A stretch of 64,000 nucleotides of DNA. It comes from Cyprinodon diabolis (taxonomy: Eukaryota > Chordata > Actinopteri > Cyprinodontiformes > Cyprinodontidae). Both the position numbers and the translations under genes were made by a program. Positions 45,641 through 59,500 of this stretch are shown piece after piece; the stretch's first letter is position 1, and every line of letters begins with the position of its first letter. The notes below the pieces were generated by a model. It was given only the letters and a program-made list of their open reading frames with translations. It made no database searches and was not told the DNA's origin. The DNA lies in assembly GCA_030533445.1 (NCBI GenBank), contig CM060081.1, positions 34,174,111 to 34,238,110 of the forward strand, in the 5' to 3' direction.

Positions 45641-47429
45641 AAAAACAGAGGGTGGATCTGGTTCTGAGTAATAAATTGTTCACTATCTAAATAATCACAG
45701 ACAACCAGAGTTAAAATATTGGTATCTTTATTGTCTAATAATCCCTATTTCAGTATTATCATATCTAATAACTATGCAACACTACAAAATTAGGCACAAG
45801 ATAAATGAAAGGCTAATAAAAAGGGTAAAAAGGGGTCTGTCCAAAGAGAGTAGGGAATGTTCAAGTTTTATGGCTTGATATGTTGATAAATTTAAGCTGT
45901 AAAATAGCAGCAGATACATATTATTGACAACTGACATTTCAGATATCTTAGACACAATCAAAACAGTGAAGCTTCCTTTGGTTTTGCAGTGAATAATGAA
46001 CAGTGACTGCTTTAAACAGTTAAATGCATTCAAAGGTAGCTGCACTGGAGCAAAGTGGGTTTGCTCAGGTCTCATCAGGAGACCAGGCAATGAGGGAGGT
46101 ACCAGCCAAGACAAAGGACTATAAATCTTTGTCCTAAGATGGTCATCCCCACGTATACACTTGGCTGAAGATGAGGTAGCCTGAAGCTAACAATGGTAGC
46201 CAATTATACGATAGCACCCTGACTCTAGACAAAGGGAAAATAAACAGAGACAAACCCATACAGCATCATCTGGCTCAGTGAGAATAAGCATTCAGTTCAG
46301 AACTCTTTTACTTAAAAACCATCAACAGGTAAAATTAAGAAACTTCTTTGAGGCAAACACAAAACACGACACACAAAAAATATCTATCCCAACCTCGCCC
46401 AAGCTTATAGTACCTCAGTAAACATCAGATAAAAAGGGAAAAAGGGGTTTTACTGTGTCTTGACTTGGGTGGGAAGAAAGGAATGATGTTCGGTCTGGTT
46501 CAGTTTACAAACCCAGTCTACCCGCTCTAACATGCAGCTCTCGGAGAGACTTAAAATGCAAAACAACAGCGGAAGATCTGCAGGGCTTAATATGATCACT
46601 TACAGCAGCTCTGAGTAGACGTCTCATCAGCGTTGTTGCAGCGGCACAGCTGCAAAACAGCAGCAGAATCAGTGAGGCACAGTGAGGCAAACAGTTGGGC
46701 CAGGGCCGTTCCATGGGCGGCAAACAAGGGTCAACCAGGTGAGAAAACAGTTTTTTTTTCCTCAATTTTTTTTAAGAGCAGAAGAGATTGCGAGGAAAAT
46801 ATATTATGTTCAGTTCTCTTTGAATCGTAAGTAGAACGCAGCCTGCTTCGCCAATGAACACAGACTCTTCTCTCGAAGGGGTGGCAACATAACATGGCTT
46901 CAGTTGAAGACCTGTGTATCTCACCTAACAGACCCAGAATTAGTTGAATGAGCTGAAAATTCTATGGCTGTTGACTGTATGGAGCATAGATCTGGTCCTC
47001 AGTGTTGCATGGAGGACTGAACAAGCATTGCCTTGGAGTGAAACTGGAGAGTGTGTTCCATTATAGCCTACAACACCCTAAAGACAGATTTTCAATCCAA
47101 CAAATGAATTGGTTGAATTTGACCAATCTGGTTAATAGTTATGTGTTCAACCAACTTTCTGGTTAAAAAAAACAAACAATCTAATTGTGTAGTGTTTTTA
47201 ACCAATCTATATTGGTACAACACCAATACAAATAGGTGTAGCAAACCTTTGGCTACAAGGGAAACTCCTGCATCCAACACCACTGTGCCCACTAATGTTT
47301 CTTAGAACTTACTAAAAGTTAATACTTGTTGCAACCAAAGTTAAAACCCAAGATTTGCATGCTGGACACATACACATCACTGTAATTGTTCTCTTGGTCT
47401 ATAATTTACAGTGGCCAGGAATGCAAGGA
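45641..47429. other. Intergenic stretch, nothing firm
   Basis: Two minus-strand ORFs (45782-46114 and 46505-46765) have no domain. A block near 47096-47215 with repeated 'accaatct' words in both orientations may be another small fold-back element. Confidence 0.35.
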
Positions 47430-47750
47430 AATTTTACATTTACCTGAGACACTTTTACAAGTTTCACTAAACACTTTTACAAGTTGTCTGTGTCTGTCTG
47501 ATTGGCTTTAATGTATCTAATATCCACAAAAACTACTATGCATCGCAGCGTCAAAGCTCTTTAACTCGCCCTTGACTCATGAAGCTCTAGTCTGAAAATA
47601 AAGTTCAATCTGAATAGGCCTACGGTTTTTCAAACCCGTAAAAGTGTTTTGTCAAACATGTGTTTTGCCAAACATGTAAAAGTTTTTTTTCAAACTTGTA
47701 GAAGATTTTTGTCAAATATGTGAAAGTGTTTCAGGTAAATGTATTAACAA
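47430..47750. mobile_element. Fold-back element with ACATTTACCTGA ends
   Basis: The left arm 'acatttacctgagacacttttac' near 47436 is matched by the inverted 'gtgaaagtgtttcaggtaaatgt' near 47719-47742. Inside, 'cacttttacaag' and 'aaacatgtaaaagt' words repeat in both orientations. No ORF. It fits a MITE. Confidence 0.6.
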
Positions 47751-47829
47751 AATGTACACACTACACCCGACTACAGCCAAACAGTCATAGAAGTAAACCT
47801 GTTATGCTTTTTATTGCTGATGAAGATTA

Positions 47830-47990
47830 CCAGTCATCCAGGTCATAGTCATTCCGTAAAAGTTTAAAAAACAATCCACTGGACTTGGTTTCCAAGGTTT
47901 GAAGACGTTTTGTTTCCCCTCAAGGAAGCTTTCTCAATTCAAATGTCTGGATCCGCAGTGAGTTTGAGGCTTTATATAGCAAGGCCTTGT
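47830..47990. repeat. Recurrent teleost repeat fragment
   Basis: The block 'ccagtcatccaggtcatagtcattcc', 'gtttgaagacgttttgtttcccctcaaggaagctttctcaatt' resembles a dispersed repeat I have seen in fish genomes. No ends were found, and the name is unknown to me. Confidence 0.35.
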
Positions 47991-49306
47991 ATTGCTTGGA
48001 AAATATATTATATATATATTTCTGCACCATCAGCACCAATTCAAATTCCTTTTAAGTACAAACCTACTTGGCAATAAACTTGATTCTGATTTAACCATGG
48101 AACATTTTTATACATCTGCAGTTTTGGTCTTCTGTGATGGCATTTCTTTCTGCATATTTTGAATTGACCATATATCAGTGGGTTACCGCCTTGACTGGAT
48201 TGAGTAGTTTTCAAATCTAAATGATAAATCAGTATGGAAAAACAGTTAAATGGCTTTGTGAAGTATTTGACAGAAGGACATACTGATTAAACTTGCTTTG
48301 GATTACCTACATTACAATATACAAAAGTTGATTGGCCAAAATTGATTTTTTTTGCTTTTTTTTATAAAGCATTTTTAAGAGGTCTAAACTGCATAAAAGA
48401 TAGTTTTCACAAATTTTCATGAAATTTTGGGTACAAATTCACCTGAAGTTTTTTTTTACCACCTTTGAAGTGTTTTTTTTTTTTTTTTTTAAAGAGCAAA
48501 ATGAAGGTTTTATTAAAAACATTTCTAAAATGTACATCATAAATGATTCACTGGTATTTATGCCAAAAATAAAAAAAGGAATATTCAGAAAATGTATAAA
48601 ATTTGTAGCTCCTTATATGAGGATTCGGACTATTGATTCTACATCAGTATAAAACACAGCCGAAGAGATATATCAGTCTATTAAAGCTGGAAAAAACTGG
48701 AAAAAGAAAAAAAACTAAATAGGTCATCAAATTTAAAGAAAAAACTAAGAAAATGGGATGATCAAAACTGGGCTAAGAACTCCTGTTGACATTAATGAAA
48801 AGATTAAATAGGTGTTTTGTGTGGGCCAAAGATTAAAGCAGTGTGGATTTTATTTGCTATGTATGGGATTAAATCATCAATGCGTAATTTATTAATATAA
48901 ATAACATTGTCAAATGCGGTTACTAATGTGGATGGATGAGGAGTCACAATGGGACATTTTTGAAAAAGGGAAAAAAGCGGAACTTATGAAGCAGATTTTA
49001 TGAGAAAGTGTGGAGAGGACAAAAAGGGTAAAAGGTCCAACAGAGGGAATCTGGAGTATTCTGCTGACTCACATAACACTAGAATACAGCCGAGTCAGCT
49101 ATTGCGGCAAAGTGAAAAGGAGATCAGCTTTTTTCCGGTCTTTATTTCCACTGGAAACCTTCACAGCTTTAACCCACTAAGACTTAACCAACAAAGGTCT
49201 CAGTATAACATAATGATACAAAAAAAACTTAAAAACTTAAAAGTCCTTGTCCATAAATAACCAGGAGTTTGTTTTGCTTTTATTAAGATTGAATAAATAT
49301 TAAGAC
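47991..49306. other. Downstream flank of FAM210B, nothing recognised
   Basis: AT-rich with T-runs (48474-48490). ORFs here have no domain. Confidence 0.35.
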
Positions 49307-49312
49307 TTTATT
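49307..49312 (-). terminator. Candidate FAM210B polyadenylation signal
   Basis: AATAAA on the minus strand about 170 nt beyond the stop codon. A second one lies at 49279-49284. Confidence 0.5.
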
Positions 49313-49480
49313 CCCTCAGTCAAACACATTCTGTTAACTAATTGAACAAATGCAATAGAGAAGAGATGACTTACTGGGCAAAAGGGAAATTGATAATAAA
49401 ATGTTAAACACAGTCTTTGAGTTTATGACCAGTCAGGATTTTGTTGTTTCATGAGGGAGCAAGGGAGAAGAGCAGAGTTG

Positions 49481-49697
49481 TCAAGGTGAAGGTGTAGGCG
49501 GTTTAAAGAGTCCAGTCTTTCTCAAGTAGCGAATGATGAGTGGTACTGACACCACAGTGATGCTGATACGAACAGGAGCAAAGAGCTTGTGGATGGCATA
49601 GGCAAGGACAAACGTGCTGGTTCCTGCTGCCATTTTAGACTGAACCAGCTCCTCGCTGAAGCCAAGTTTGCACAGCATAGCCGCCATGTCGATTCCA
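49481..49697 (-). CDS. fam210b: FAM210B exon 3 (terminal)
   Basis: Acceptor GGCTCTGCAG precedes it. The first base completes Ser206. It encodes GIDMAAMLCKLGF, SKMAAGTSTFV, the second membrane helix and FKPPTPSP-stop. Confidence 0.95.
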
Positions 49698-52600
49698 CTG
49701 CAGAGCCAAAATACAAAATCAGTTAGAAATATCACAATTTATCTATCTTTATTTATTTATCAATAAATGAATAAAAACATTTCCTCATAAATCATTTAGA
49801 ACATACAGTAAGATTATTTTTCTTATAATTTGTGTACAACTGAAGGATTCAGATGGATACAAAATGATTGAACTGAAGCATTTCACTTACTTTTGGTCCT
49901 TAATCATTTTGATCCTTTAATAACAGCATATTTTATAGAACACCACCCTTTCTGTGCCTGTATCAATTTTAGACATTTCTAACACGATGTTCATAATTAT
50001 AGTCAGGCAAAATAAACATGAAAGGATTCAAAACCCTTTTTACTTCACATATTGTCACTCAAATGTGCGTAACTGCTTTTTTTGTCATCTTTTCTGGTCA
50101 CTTCTTTCCAAATTCTTACCTTTCTAAAGAAACCTGACCTAATGTATTGATAATATATCGATCTTTCCGTTCCTTATACAGATTTAGAAAAAACAAAATT
50201 CCCCTATAACAGTGCAGGGAAATGCGCTACTTCAGCATCACAGTTCCAGAAGACTGTGCCATTGAGCCTTTTTGCTGTTCAGCACAAAGGCACACAGTGG
50301 CAGACGCAAACTAGCTCCAAATAACACAGCTAAAAAAATAACAGAGTAACTGAAAGATTAATATCTTGATTTTCAGCATTGTTTTTGTGTCTATATTTAT
50401 TTTTAGAATATCACAATATATCTGATTTGGCAATATTGTGATAATATTGTATTGTCATGCATATTGTACCACAAACCCTTGCCGATAACAGAGATAGATA
50501 TATAAACAATAGAAAGTCTTGATCTAACTAATAAAGCCCCTTTAAAAAGTATACTAAGAAATGCTGTCATTTTCTGTATATGAGTTGTTAGAGGTATAAA
50601 CAGCTGTGTGCTTTTTTTTTAACAATTATTATCTTAAAGATTGGAGTTTTATACACCAAATAAATCTGAGTTACATTTAAAAAGGTAGCCGTTTTTATCA
50701 AGCTGCTGCATTAAAAGAATAATCTATCTTAATGCTTATTACACATCTTCACCATGTGTACAAATACTGCATGGTAGAAAAAAATAATGACTTTCTTGTG
50801 AACAAAATAAAGGTAAATAAAGTTTTAAATGCAATCATGATGAAATGAAGGTACTTAAAGAAGCTGTGACATTGGTAACTTGCAAGTGTGTGAGCTGCTC
50901 CTGTACATTAGTTTTCTGTTGTGTTAATACTACACCACAAGATGGCGACAAAAGACAAGCTGATTATTACTTTGCATTAGGTCTGAGCTTCTAGTGTTAA
51001 AAATAAAGATGAGAAATGTTTAACCAATCTAATCAATTCTAAATTGTATTATTATTATTATTTTTTTTTTTTTAGACACAAAAACTGGCCCACATTTTTA
51101 AAATATCGCTATGATCTGCTAATGAGAAAAATCTAAATGTTTTAACAAGTTTTTAACCGCTGCTGGATTAGTTATAAAGAGCAGTTTGTGTGTTTCCAAA
51201 GGGTGATGCATTTTCTCCAAGAACTAGTAAGTTTCTCACTTTTCCCTTCAAAGAGTTGACCTCAGCCTCAAATGTCGCCTTAAGTTGAAAAAAACTCAGT
51301 CTGTTCTGTATTTCCCCGCTTTATAAAACAGGGTTTTGTTTTCTACAGTTGTGTCCCAATGTCTGAGCTATTTTTCTGAAATAAACATGCAAGGAATGCA
51401 GTCTTAAGCTGGCTCTATTAATATAGTCTTTCTCCCGCTTTAACAGTTCCCCTAAACTCAGCATAGTGAAGTCTGCTAAATATGTGAATCTATTCTGCAC
51501 CGCCACTAATTTTTCCCCTGCTGCATGCCATGACTCATTGTGATAATGCTTAAAGTCACTCTACATTAGAGTGATTATCAACTCTTAGAGAAGGAAGTAT
51601 CTTCATTGTGCATTACTGTCAACAAATGGCAAAGGGGTGCAGGGGATAAAGAAGAATTTGGGCTCTGTGAATGAAAAAAAACACTTAATGTACCTGCCAA
51701 ATGTATCTGAACTCCTATACTTCTAAATAAACCATATATTGTTTATACATTAAGCAATGTGCGCAAAAAAAGCAAATCTGTCACTGTAAGGAAGGAAGGA
51801 AGGAAGGAAGGAAGGAGATTGATGATCATTGATCACTGTATTTTGCTACCAATAACAAAAACAAATGACCTGCATCCCTTACTGCATAGAAGACAAAGGC
51901 CCCTGTGTGCAGCACTTATATCCCTTTCCTCTACAATCTGCATATGCATGGCATCAAATCTGAGAGAACAGTATTTTCCGCAATATAGGATGCACTAAAT
52001 TATAAGGAGGACTTTCAATGAATGGTCTGTTTTTTTTATGTTTTTCATATATAAAGACACACTGGCCTATAATATGCTTGTAATATCTTCTTGCTTCCTC
52101 CACTTCCATAATATATATTGATTAATGCTGCATTCTCTCAGAGCTGCTCTATTACCATGCCCAAAAACAAAAAAAGAGAGCAAACACTGTGTCAGGGTAA
52201 CTTAAAAAAAAAGAAATTAATGGACTACATTAGACTTTTGGAAGTCTTTCGTGTTACCTTGATATAAGGAGGTAGAACATTCCCAGAGACATTAGAGAAA
52301 TCCCAATATGAAAGGAAACTCCCACTGCTCCATATTCTTTGAATACTTTCTTAAGCTGCTGTGTCTTGTTGGGTTTTCCTTCCTCTGGCTCTGGTGTGTT
52401 TCCTGGGTCTTTTTCTTGGCTTGAGGTAGAGGAAGCATCCTGGAGATCCTGGAGAAATAGAAAAATGTTGGGGAGTAAAGAGGAGAATAACGTAAGCTTT
52501 CAGAATTAGGAATAAAATACAAACAAAAGGTGTATGAATTTTAAACGACTATCTTTTATGCTGTAAATATGAGTGAACAAAGCTTGGTCTTTAATGAGCC

Positions 52601-53500
52601 TCCCTATTAATGAAGCATGAGACTCAATGGATTAAACACATTCTGCTGCCATCTCTGTGAGCTTTAGATAATTCACATTACTGCACACTCTGTCACACTC
52701 ATTAAATGCGTCAGTCAGAATCTCCCCCACACACAAAGAGCCTCTCATTGGCACACAAACACACAAACGACTCTGCTCGTGACCTTCTGACACAAGCACC
52801 ACACCATCTGCAGCCGGCTGACACATTGCTTAGGAGAGGCAGGCTGCTGCAGAGCAAGCGTGCGGCAGATAAGTGAGTCAACGTCAAACAAAAGAGCCAG
52901 AGCAACCTGCAGGCTGCACCAGAGCACTGACACCGAGGTGGTGAGAGTTGTCATTACCAACAAGAAAGCAAGCTTAAACTCCCATCTGACAAAAGTCACA
53001 GGAGTTGAGTTCTATAACTCCAGCCATGCTTAAAGTAACAGAACCTGTGTGACCAGATTCAGGAAGTTAAAGAAGTGTAATGATTTGGATCAAGGGTTAG
53101 ACCATGCAGAAAACAAATCTAAGCAAACCTCACTGGGCATAAAATTTCTTTAAAAAAAAAAAAAAAAAGAACCCATAAACTGAATTTTAAATTAATAAAG
53201 TGACCAAAACTACTACATCCAGAACAGTCCTGATAATTTAGGTTTAGGCCACCTTTACGTCCCATTTGTAGTTCTGTTTTCTTTCTGAACTGATAAGTAA
53301 TTTATAAACAGAAGTTTTTGCAGAAAATAATTAATATTTTGTAACAACCATCTGTTTGTACCCTGCTTTTGGGGATATTGTCCTAACATTGAAAAACAGT
53401 TTTTTCTATAGATACGGGCTATAAGCCAATGTCCCCTAATTATTTAATTTCTGTAAAATAAACCATATACTAAAACATTTTAATCTACAAACTATAAAAA

Positions 53501-53531
<31 letters not shown>

Positions 53532-56500
53532 TGACCCAAATTATTTACAGCATGTTAAGTACATCTAAGAAACAGGATGAACAGGTCTGGATGAAATGGA
53601 AGGAGTGGAGTACACAACAGGTATGAAATAGAACCACAGGTAGTAAAACACAAGGGGTTAAAAAGTTTCTGACCCCAGTTAGACACTTTATATCATCTAA
53701 ACATACAGTTGTTTCCTTTACCTTTATTCTACATTGAGTGTGAATAAAGTTTTAAACTACATGGTTTAGAAAAGACAATGGAGGTTTATTTATATAGCAA
53801 TTTCAGAGGCAAGACAGTTTAAATAGGAAAAGGTGGCAGAGTCAACATTACAGTGCAAGCAGATAAATACGGTCACCAAATGCTCATCCAGGGGGAGCAA
53901 GTCCTGCAAAGTCAATGACTTAATGTAATGGCTTGTTTTCCTTAAAATTAAAACGTTTAACCAATCTGACTGCATGATCTGATTGATTTGTCTCTGTAAA
54001 GTGCCCTGAGATGACATAACATGCATTTTACAGAAAGATGAAAAGTAAATAAAGCACTGCAGGTGAGTAAACTGTATCAAAATAAGATATTATTATAGTA
54101 AAGGCATTAATGTTTGCTTTGCACTGTTGCTATATAACTATAACTATCCTAAAATGAGTGGTACTCCTACAGCTTTTACCCTAAATGCAAATAAATCTTT
54201 AGCTTGGGTTATCAAAATATAACCTTGGTGTTTGCTGGCAAGAAGGCATCTGAACTGGTGGTTTAATACGGCAAAGTTCCCCTCTCAGTCAAGATAAAGC
54301 AGGATTCTCAGAGAAAACAGGAAATGCCTGTGTTCTATTTTCAGGCCAACACAGGCTGGGTGCTTATAGCGCTGAACCGTTGGGACTGCATTCTTGTAAA
54401 AGCTCATAAAATTCTTAAAATACATCAATGAGGTCAACGTGCTGATACAGATAAGATTTGAGATACTACTGTAGATCAAGAGATATTAATGTGCCAACAT
54501 TAATTTTGATTTTTATGGGCAAATTGAGTTGGCAGATGGTGGGAGTAGAGGGACAAATGGGGGGAAGGTGCATCTGTGTAATACCAAAATATTTTAAGTC
54601 TTGTCATCATTAGAGGCAGTCTGAATCATGGATAGAGAAAATATCACACCAACAGTTAAAATCTTATATCTGCGCTCTAAGGGACCGAGCTTCATCTGCC
54701 AGGGAAGCACTATCAATTAATATATTCTGAAATTAAAACATTGACTAACGATTAAAAGGTACTTGATAAAATGAAGGGTATTCCAGCTGAAACCGACGGA
54801 GCCACGTTTGTTTAGCTTTAGCCCTCCGCCTCTGGTTGATGCCTTGAGATCAAAGACTTCACTGCATTGGTCTGTAACATTTCTGTATCCAGGCAACCGT
54901 ATCTGCTGGCTCCTGGCAGGATGTATCTTCGGAGGTCTGTCAATTCACAAATCTCGCAACAATTTATCTTGCTTTCAAAGCAACGGGTAAGGTAAATGGC
55001 CTGTACTTATATGACACATTTTATAGTCAGAGGACTTGACTTTCACACTACAAACAGTCATTCACACACCGATGGTGGCAAGCTACAGTGTAGCAAAAGC
55101 TGACCTGGGACTCACTGACAGAAGCAAGGCTGCCATACGCTGGCACCACCAGTCCCTCTGAGAACCATCAGTAGGCAATACAGGTGAAATGTCTTGCCCA
55201 AGGACACAACTACACTGAAAGCCGGAGCTTGAACCAACAACCCTCCGGTTCCGGGGCAAACTCCTGCATCCGACACCAGGGATTTCTGCATCTTTCTTGC
55301 CATTATAGTTTAAGATAATCCTTTGTTTGAATCACATTTCTGTTCAGCCAAGTTTATTAACAACTTACCACGCTCCCCTCTGTAAGAAATAAAAAAATTA
55401 CTTCTAAAAAATGTTCTTTGAAAATCAACTCTTCCTGCATTTCCGAGTTCCCAGCTTTTTTTACATTTAAGAAAATCACCTATTGAACATTCTTTTGACT
55501 TTTTATACTTTAACACAGCCAAATGGGCCATTTTGTTTTAATTTGTGCAACACCAGGATAGAGGTACATTCGGTCACCCTATGTGCAGTGGAAGTCCATA
55601 TGCCAGAGGTCCTAAACTCAGATACTTAAGTGTTGGTGTCCTGCAGCTTTATGATGGGTCAATAGCACTACCTCACTAACCAGCAATCAAGCCTTGCAGA
55701 GCTCTGCCTATTAGCTGACCATGGAGTCACATGTGTTGAAGAAGAGATGCATCTAAAAGTTTCAGTACAATGGCCCCTTAGAACTGGAGTTTAAGACCAC
55801 TGCTCTACGCATCTAGTTTGACAGAAAAATCACATTAGAGATTTCAAAGTCAGAAGCGAATTGGTGTGACCAGACCTTAAGCCAGGGATTGGCAACTCCA
55901 CTCCTGAAAGGCCAGTGTCCTGACACTTAGATATGTTACTACTCCAACGTACTTGAATCAAATTATTCAGGCGATTACCAGGACTTTAGAATCGTAGAAC
56001 CTCCGTATTGATTATGGAATTCCACCATTTGATTCAGGTAAGCTAGACCGAGGAAAAAAAAGTTTAATCATACCCTGAATAATTGGGGTACATCAAAGGC
56101 TGCTTCCAGAATCTAGAAAGTGGTACAGTTGGAATGACCTGACTGAAGTCCTTACTTCAACCCGATTGAAACGTCATGTAAATCAGCTGTGAAGAGCTCA
56201 GACCCAAGCTAAAATAATTAAAAAATAACAGCGATGACTAGCTGAAGAATTCAAACCCATCGTGCAACAAAGGGTTTCCTAGCTAGTAAGTAGAACTGGC
56301 TGGTGGTCCCAGTCCAATATGTTTGTAAAAGTCTTTTCCTGCACACTATGTCCCTGTTTTTTCTTTAACTTGTTAAACTGCCAATATTCCTTGATTCCTT
56401 TATATCGATATCAAATATAAATATCAGTTGTGAAAAAGGCTTTTTGGTATTTGTGAAGCTATACCGCTAGACTCTGCTGCTAAGGTCAAAAAAATAAATG

Positions 56501-59500
56501 TCTTTACACATGTGGAATAATTTGAGGGGGAAATAAACAGCCTTTCTAGGAATAAACCTTATTGCTTTGTTACAAAGATGTAATCTACCTGAAAAAGCCT
56601 GAACTTTGTGTTGAATTTCTTTAAATAATTTGATACCTTATGAGTATTGGAGACATTTAAAAAAATAACACTTCATGTCAACTGAAGCTTTTAATCATAT
56701 CCAAAACATACAGTGGTTGTTATTTAAATTTCCATCTTTACTGCTAAGAAAAACTATTTTTCTAATTCAGGAGGAGATAAACAATAAAGAAACCAACTGA
56801 TTTTTTTACATCGACATCTGTCCTCTTAAATTTTGGCCCAAGCTTACTAGATGAGGCCAGAGCCTTGGTCACATTCTCACCAACAGACAATGGACGAGTC
56901 CAGTCCTGGTGAGTAAGCAGAGCCATTTTTTCTTTTTCCAACACTGAGAGCTGAAAGTAAATACAGGCACCACCGTGGGGAGGGTCATGTGAGCGAGCAG
57001 CTAGAGGGAGCTGTGCCAAGAAGGTTGTGTAGGACATGAACAGTGGGACTGCTGTGTTGGATAACAGCTTTTCACTGCCATGAAAACACATGCAAAGTCA
57101 CAATGGCATGAAAACTGAGACAAAGGCACAGTAAGGCTCTGAGCAAACATGCAGAGAGTGGGAGGGAAATGGTGAAGTGCTGATTCTCCCAGTCAGACAG
57201 TTGAGTGTCCAGCAACAAAACGCTGATTTACATTAAAAGGAAGTCTATAGATTCTTACGAGTCCAGTTCAGTTCTTAGAGTGCATCTTCTTTATGGACTG
57301 TATCACAGAGCCATTATGGAAAAGCTAAACAAAAAAACAACAAAAAAAAGTGAAACATGACTCATTTGTTTTGCATGTGTTTTAAATCATAAAACTTTAA
57401 ACTCATTTACTTTTAAAATAATGCCTTTGTTCACAGCCCTACAAAAGTGTCATTACCCTTTGGTTTCACATTTTATCAAGCCAAGTTTACAACCTCTATT
57501 ACATTTTCAGGGATTTTTAAGTGATAGATTAACACAAATGAGTACAAAACAAAGATGAAATGACAAAAAAACAACAAAAAAAACCTTATATTTCTTCAAG
57601 AAGTAAAATCTGAAATTTCTACTTCTCAAATATGTCCTTCTAAATGGGTTTGATACTTTGCAGTTTAAGCTCAGGAGGTATTTAAAACCTTAAGACGTAT
57701 AAGGTCAACATTCCTCTTAGCAAACTGGTTCAAGTTCAGTTGGATTAGACAGAAACAGTCAGTAGACAAGTCATAAGTCATAGACTCCTAATAATATAAA
57801 TAGAAGCCTGTGTTAGTAACGGGGCAACATTATTTTTTTAAGGCAAAAGCTTTACAAGGCACTCAATGTTTGTCAAGATTCTATGACTTTTAGTTTTGCT
57901 ATACATATTTTCTAATATCTGTGGTGGCAAAAGTTATAAAGGCCAACCTATTATAACTATACTAACAAACTTTTAATTTTGCTCTTGCATCAAATAAAAC
58001 AAATGTTATATTTACATAGTAAAGCTAACTTTAAATGCTAGTATGTTTCAGTAGCTGCATTGACTTGCAGTAGAATGAACCAGAGGATTTCAACCACTCC
58101 TATTTCAGCCTTATCTCTAGAGAAACTTTGACATTTCTCTGTTGCAGTTTGTCAGTCAGCTTCAGATAGTAAAATACTGCTCCAAAGTCCAGCCCTTCTG
58201 CTAATGTCCTGAAATGGCTGATGCAACATAACACTATATGTATATATGTTTAAGATTTTAACTGTTTTGTTTTTTTAAACAAGTCATTTATTCTTTTGTG
58301 CAAGTTTAGCTTTAGATTTTTTTCCAGTACATTTGTGTCCTTTTGTCTGTTTATTCTGAAACGGAAAAGCTGTAAATAAACATGGAAAATGCTCAAAATT
58401 GAAGGTTATGACGTTAAATTGACTTATTTTGCTCAACACCAAGCATTAATGTGCAAAAGTATGAACCAATGTTAATTTCTTCATGCGGTGCAAAAAAGAT
58501 AGATATAGATAGAAGGTCTGTGACATACCTGTTTACACTTTTTTTTTTTTTTTACAATATAAAAATTAGCAAAGTGCATTTAATAATAATAATATACAAC
58601 TTTTATTAGTAGCTCCTATTGTTTTGAGTCAAAAATAAAATAAAAAAATCAGGTAATTGAGGAGTCCAACAAGGATTTTAAAAAAGTGAAATAAGTAAAC
58701 ACTAGTGTATAGGATTTCCTAAAAGCGCTTTCACGAGTCTACGGAAACCGCAGCAGACCAAACCAGATGAAAGTGCGCATTCAGCTCGGCAAAGAACTCA
58801 TGCTCTTCCTCAACACTGAAGTCCTCAGACATTTTTCTTTCGTTGTTTCTTTCTTTGCACAGGTAAACAGCACATTTCTTCCTCTACGCTTGCATTTTCG
58901 GCAGAGCAGACGCTGAATGCGCACTTTCATCTGGTTTGGTCTGCCGCAGTTTCCGTAGACTCGTGAACGCGCTTTTAGGAAATCCTATACACTACTGTTT
59001 ATGCTCTAAAAACATTCTAAATGACTTCGTTTCGAGTAAATTATGGACGCTACCCACTCAGGACACTTGGAATACATTGGATGAGCAGTATGGAGGAATA
59101 TTGACACGTTTTTTGTGGACTTTTATGGACCTTTCTGCCTCGGGCGCCATAGACCTCCATTATTTGAATGTCAGCAGACAGCAAGAAGCCTCCCAGATCT
59201 CCAGATGCATTTGAGATATCAAAAAAGTACTCCAGAGTGTTGTTCAGCATGGGGGTGAGTAGAAAATGAAGGCTAATCATGTTTTGGGTGTACTATTCCT
59301 TTAACAATTCTGAAATCGCACATTCTTAAGGGCTGAACCCAACTAAAATATGAATTGCTTAAAAGAATAAAATGGTTAAAATTATGCTGAAATGAATTAA
59401 TTTCTTCTCTTTCTGTCTTTGCTGTTCTGGATTCTATGCATACTTTAACTGTGTGTAAGATCAATGAGTAAGCTTATTTTTCCTCTTGTTTCCTATTGAG

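Noticed and set aside
56762..57091. 109-codon ORF in FAM210B intron 1
   Set aside because: No recognisable family, no phase-compatible splice sites seen with FAM210B exons, flanked by AT-rich sequence.
58936..59214. 92-codon ORF
   Set aside because: Starts in one arm of the fold-back element and continues through adjacent repeat.
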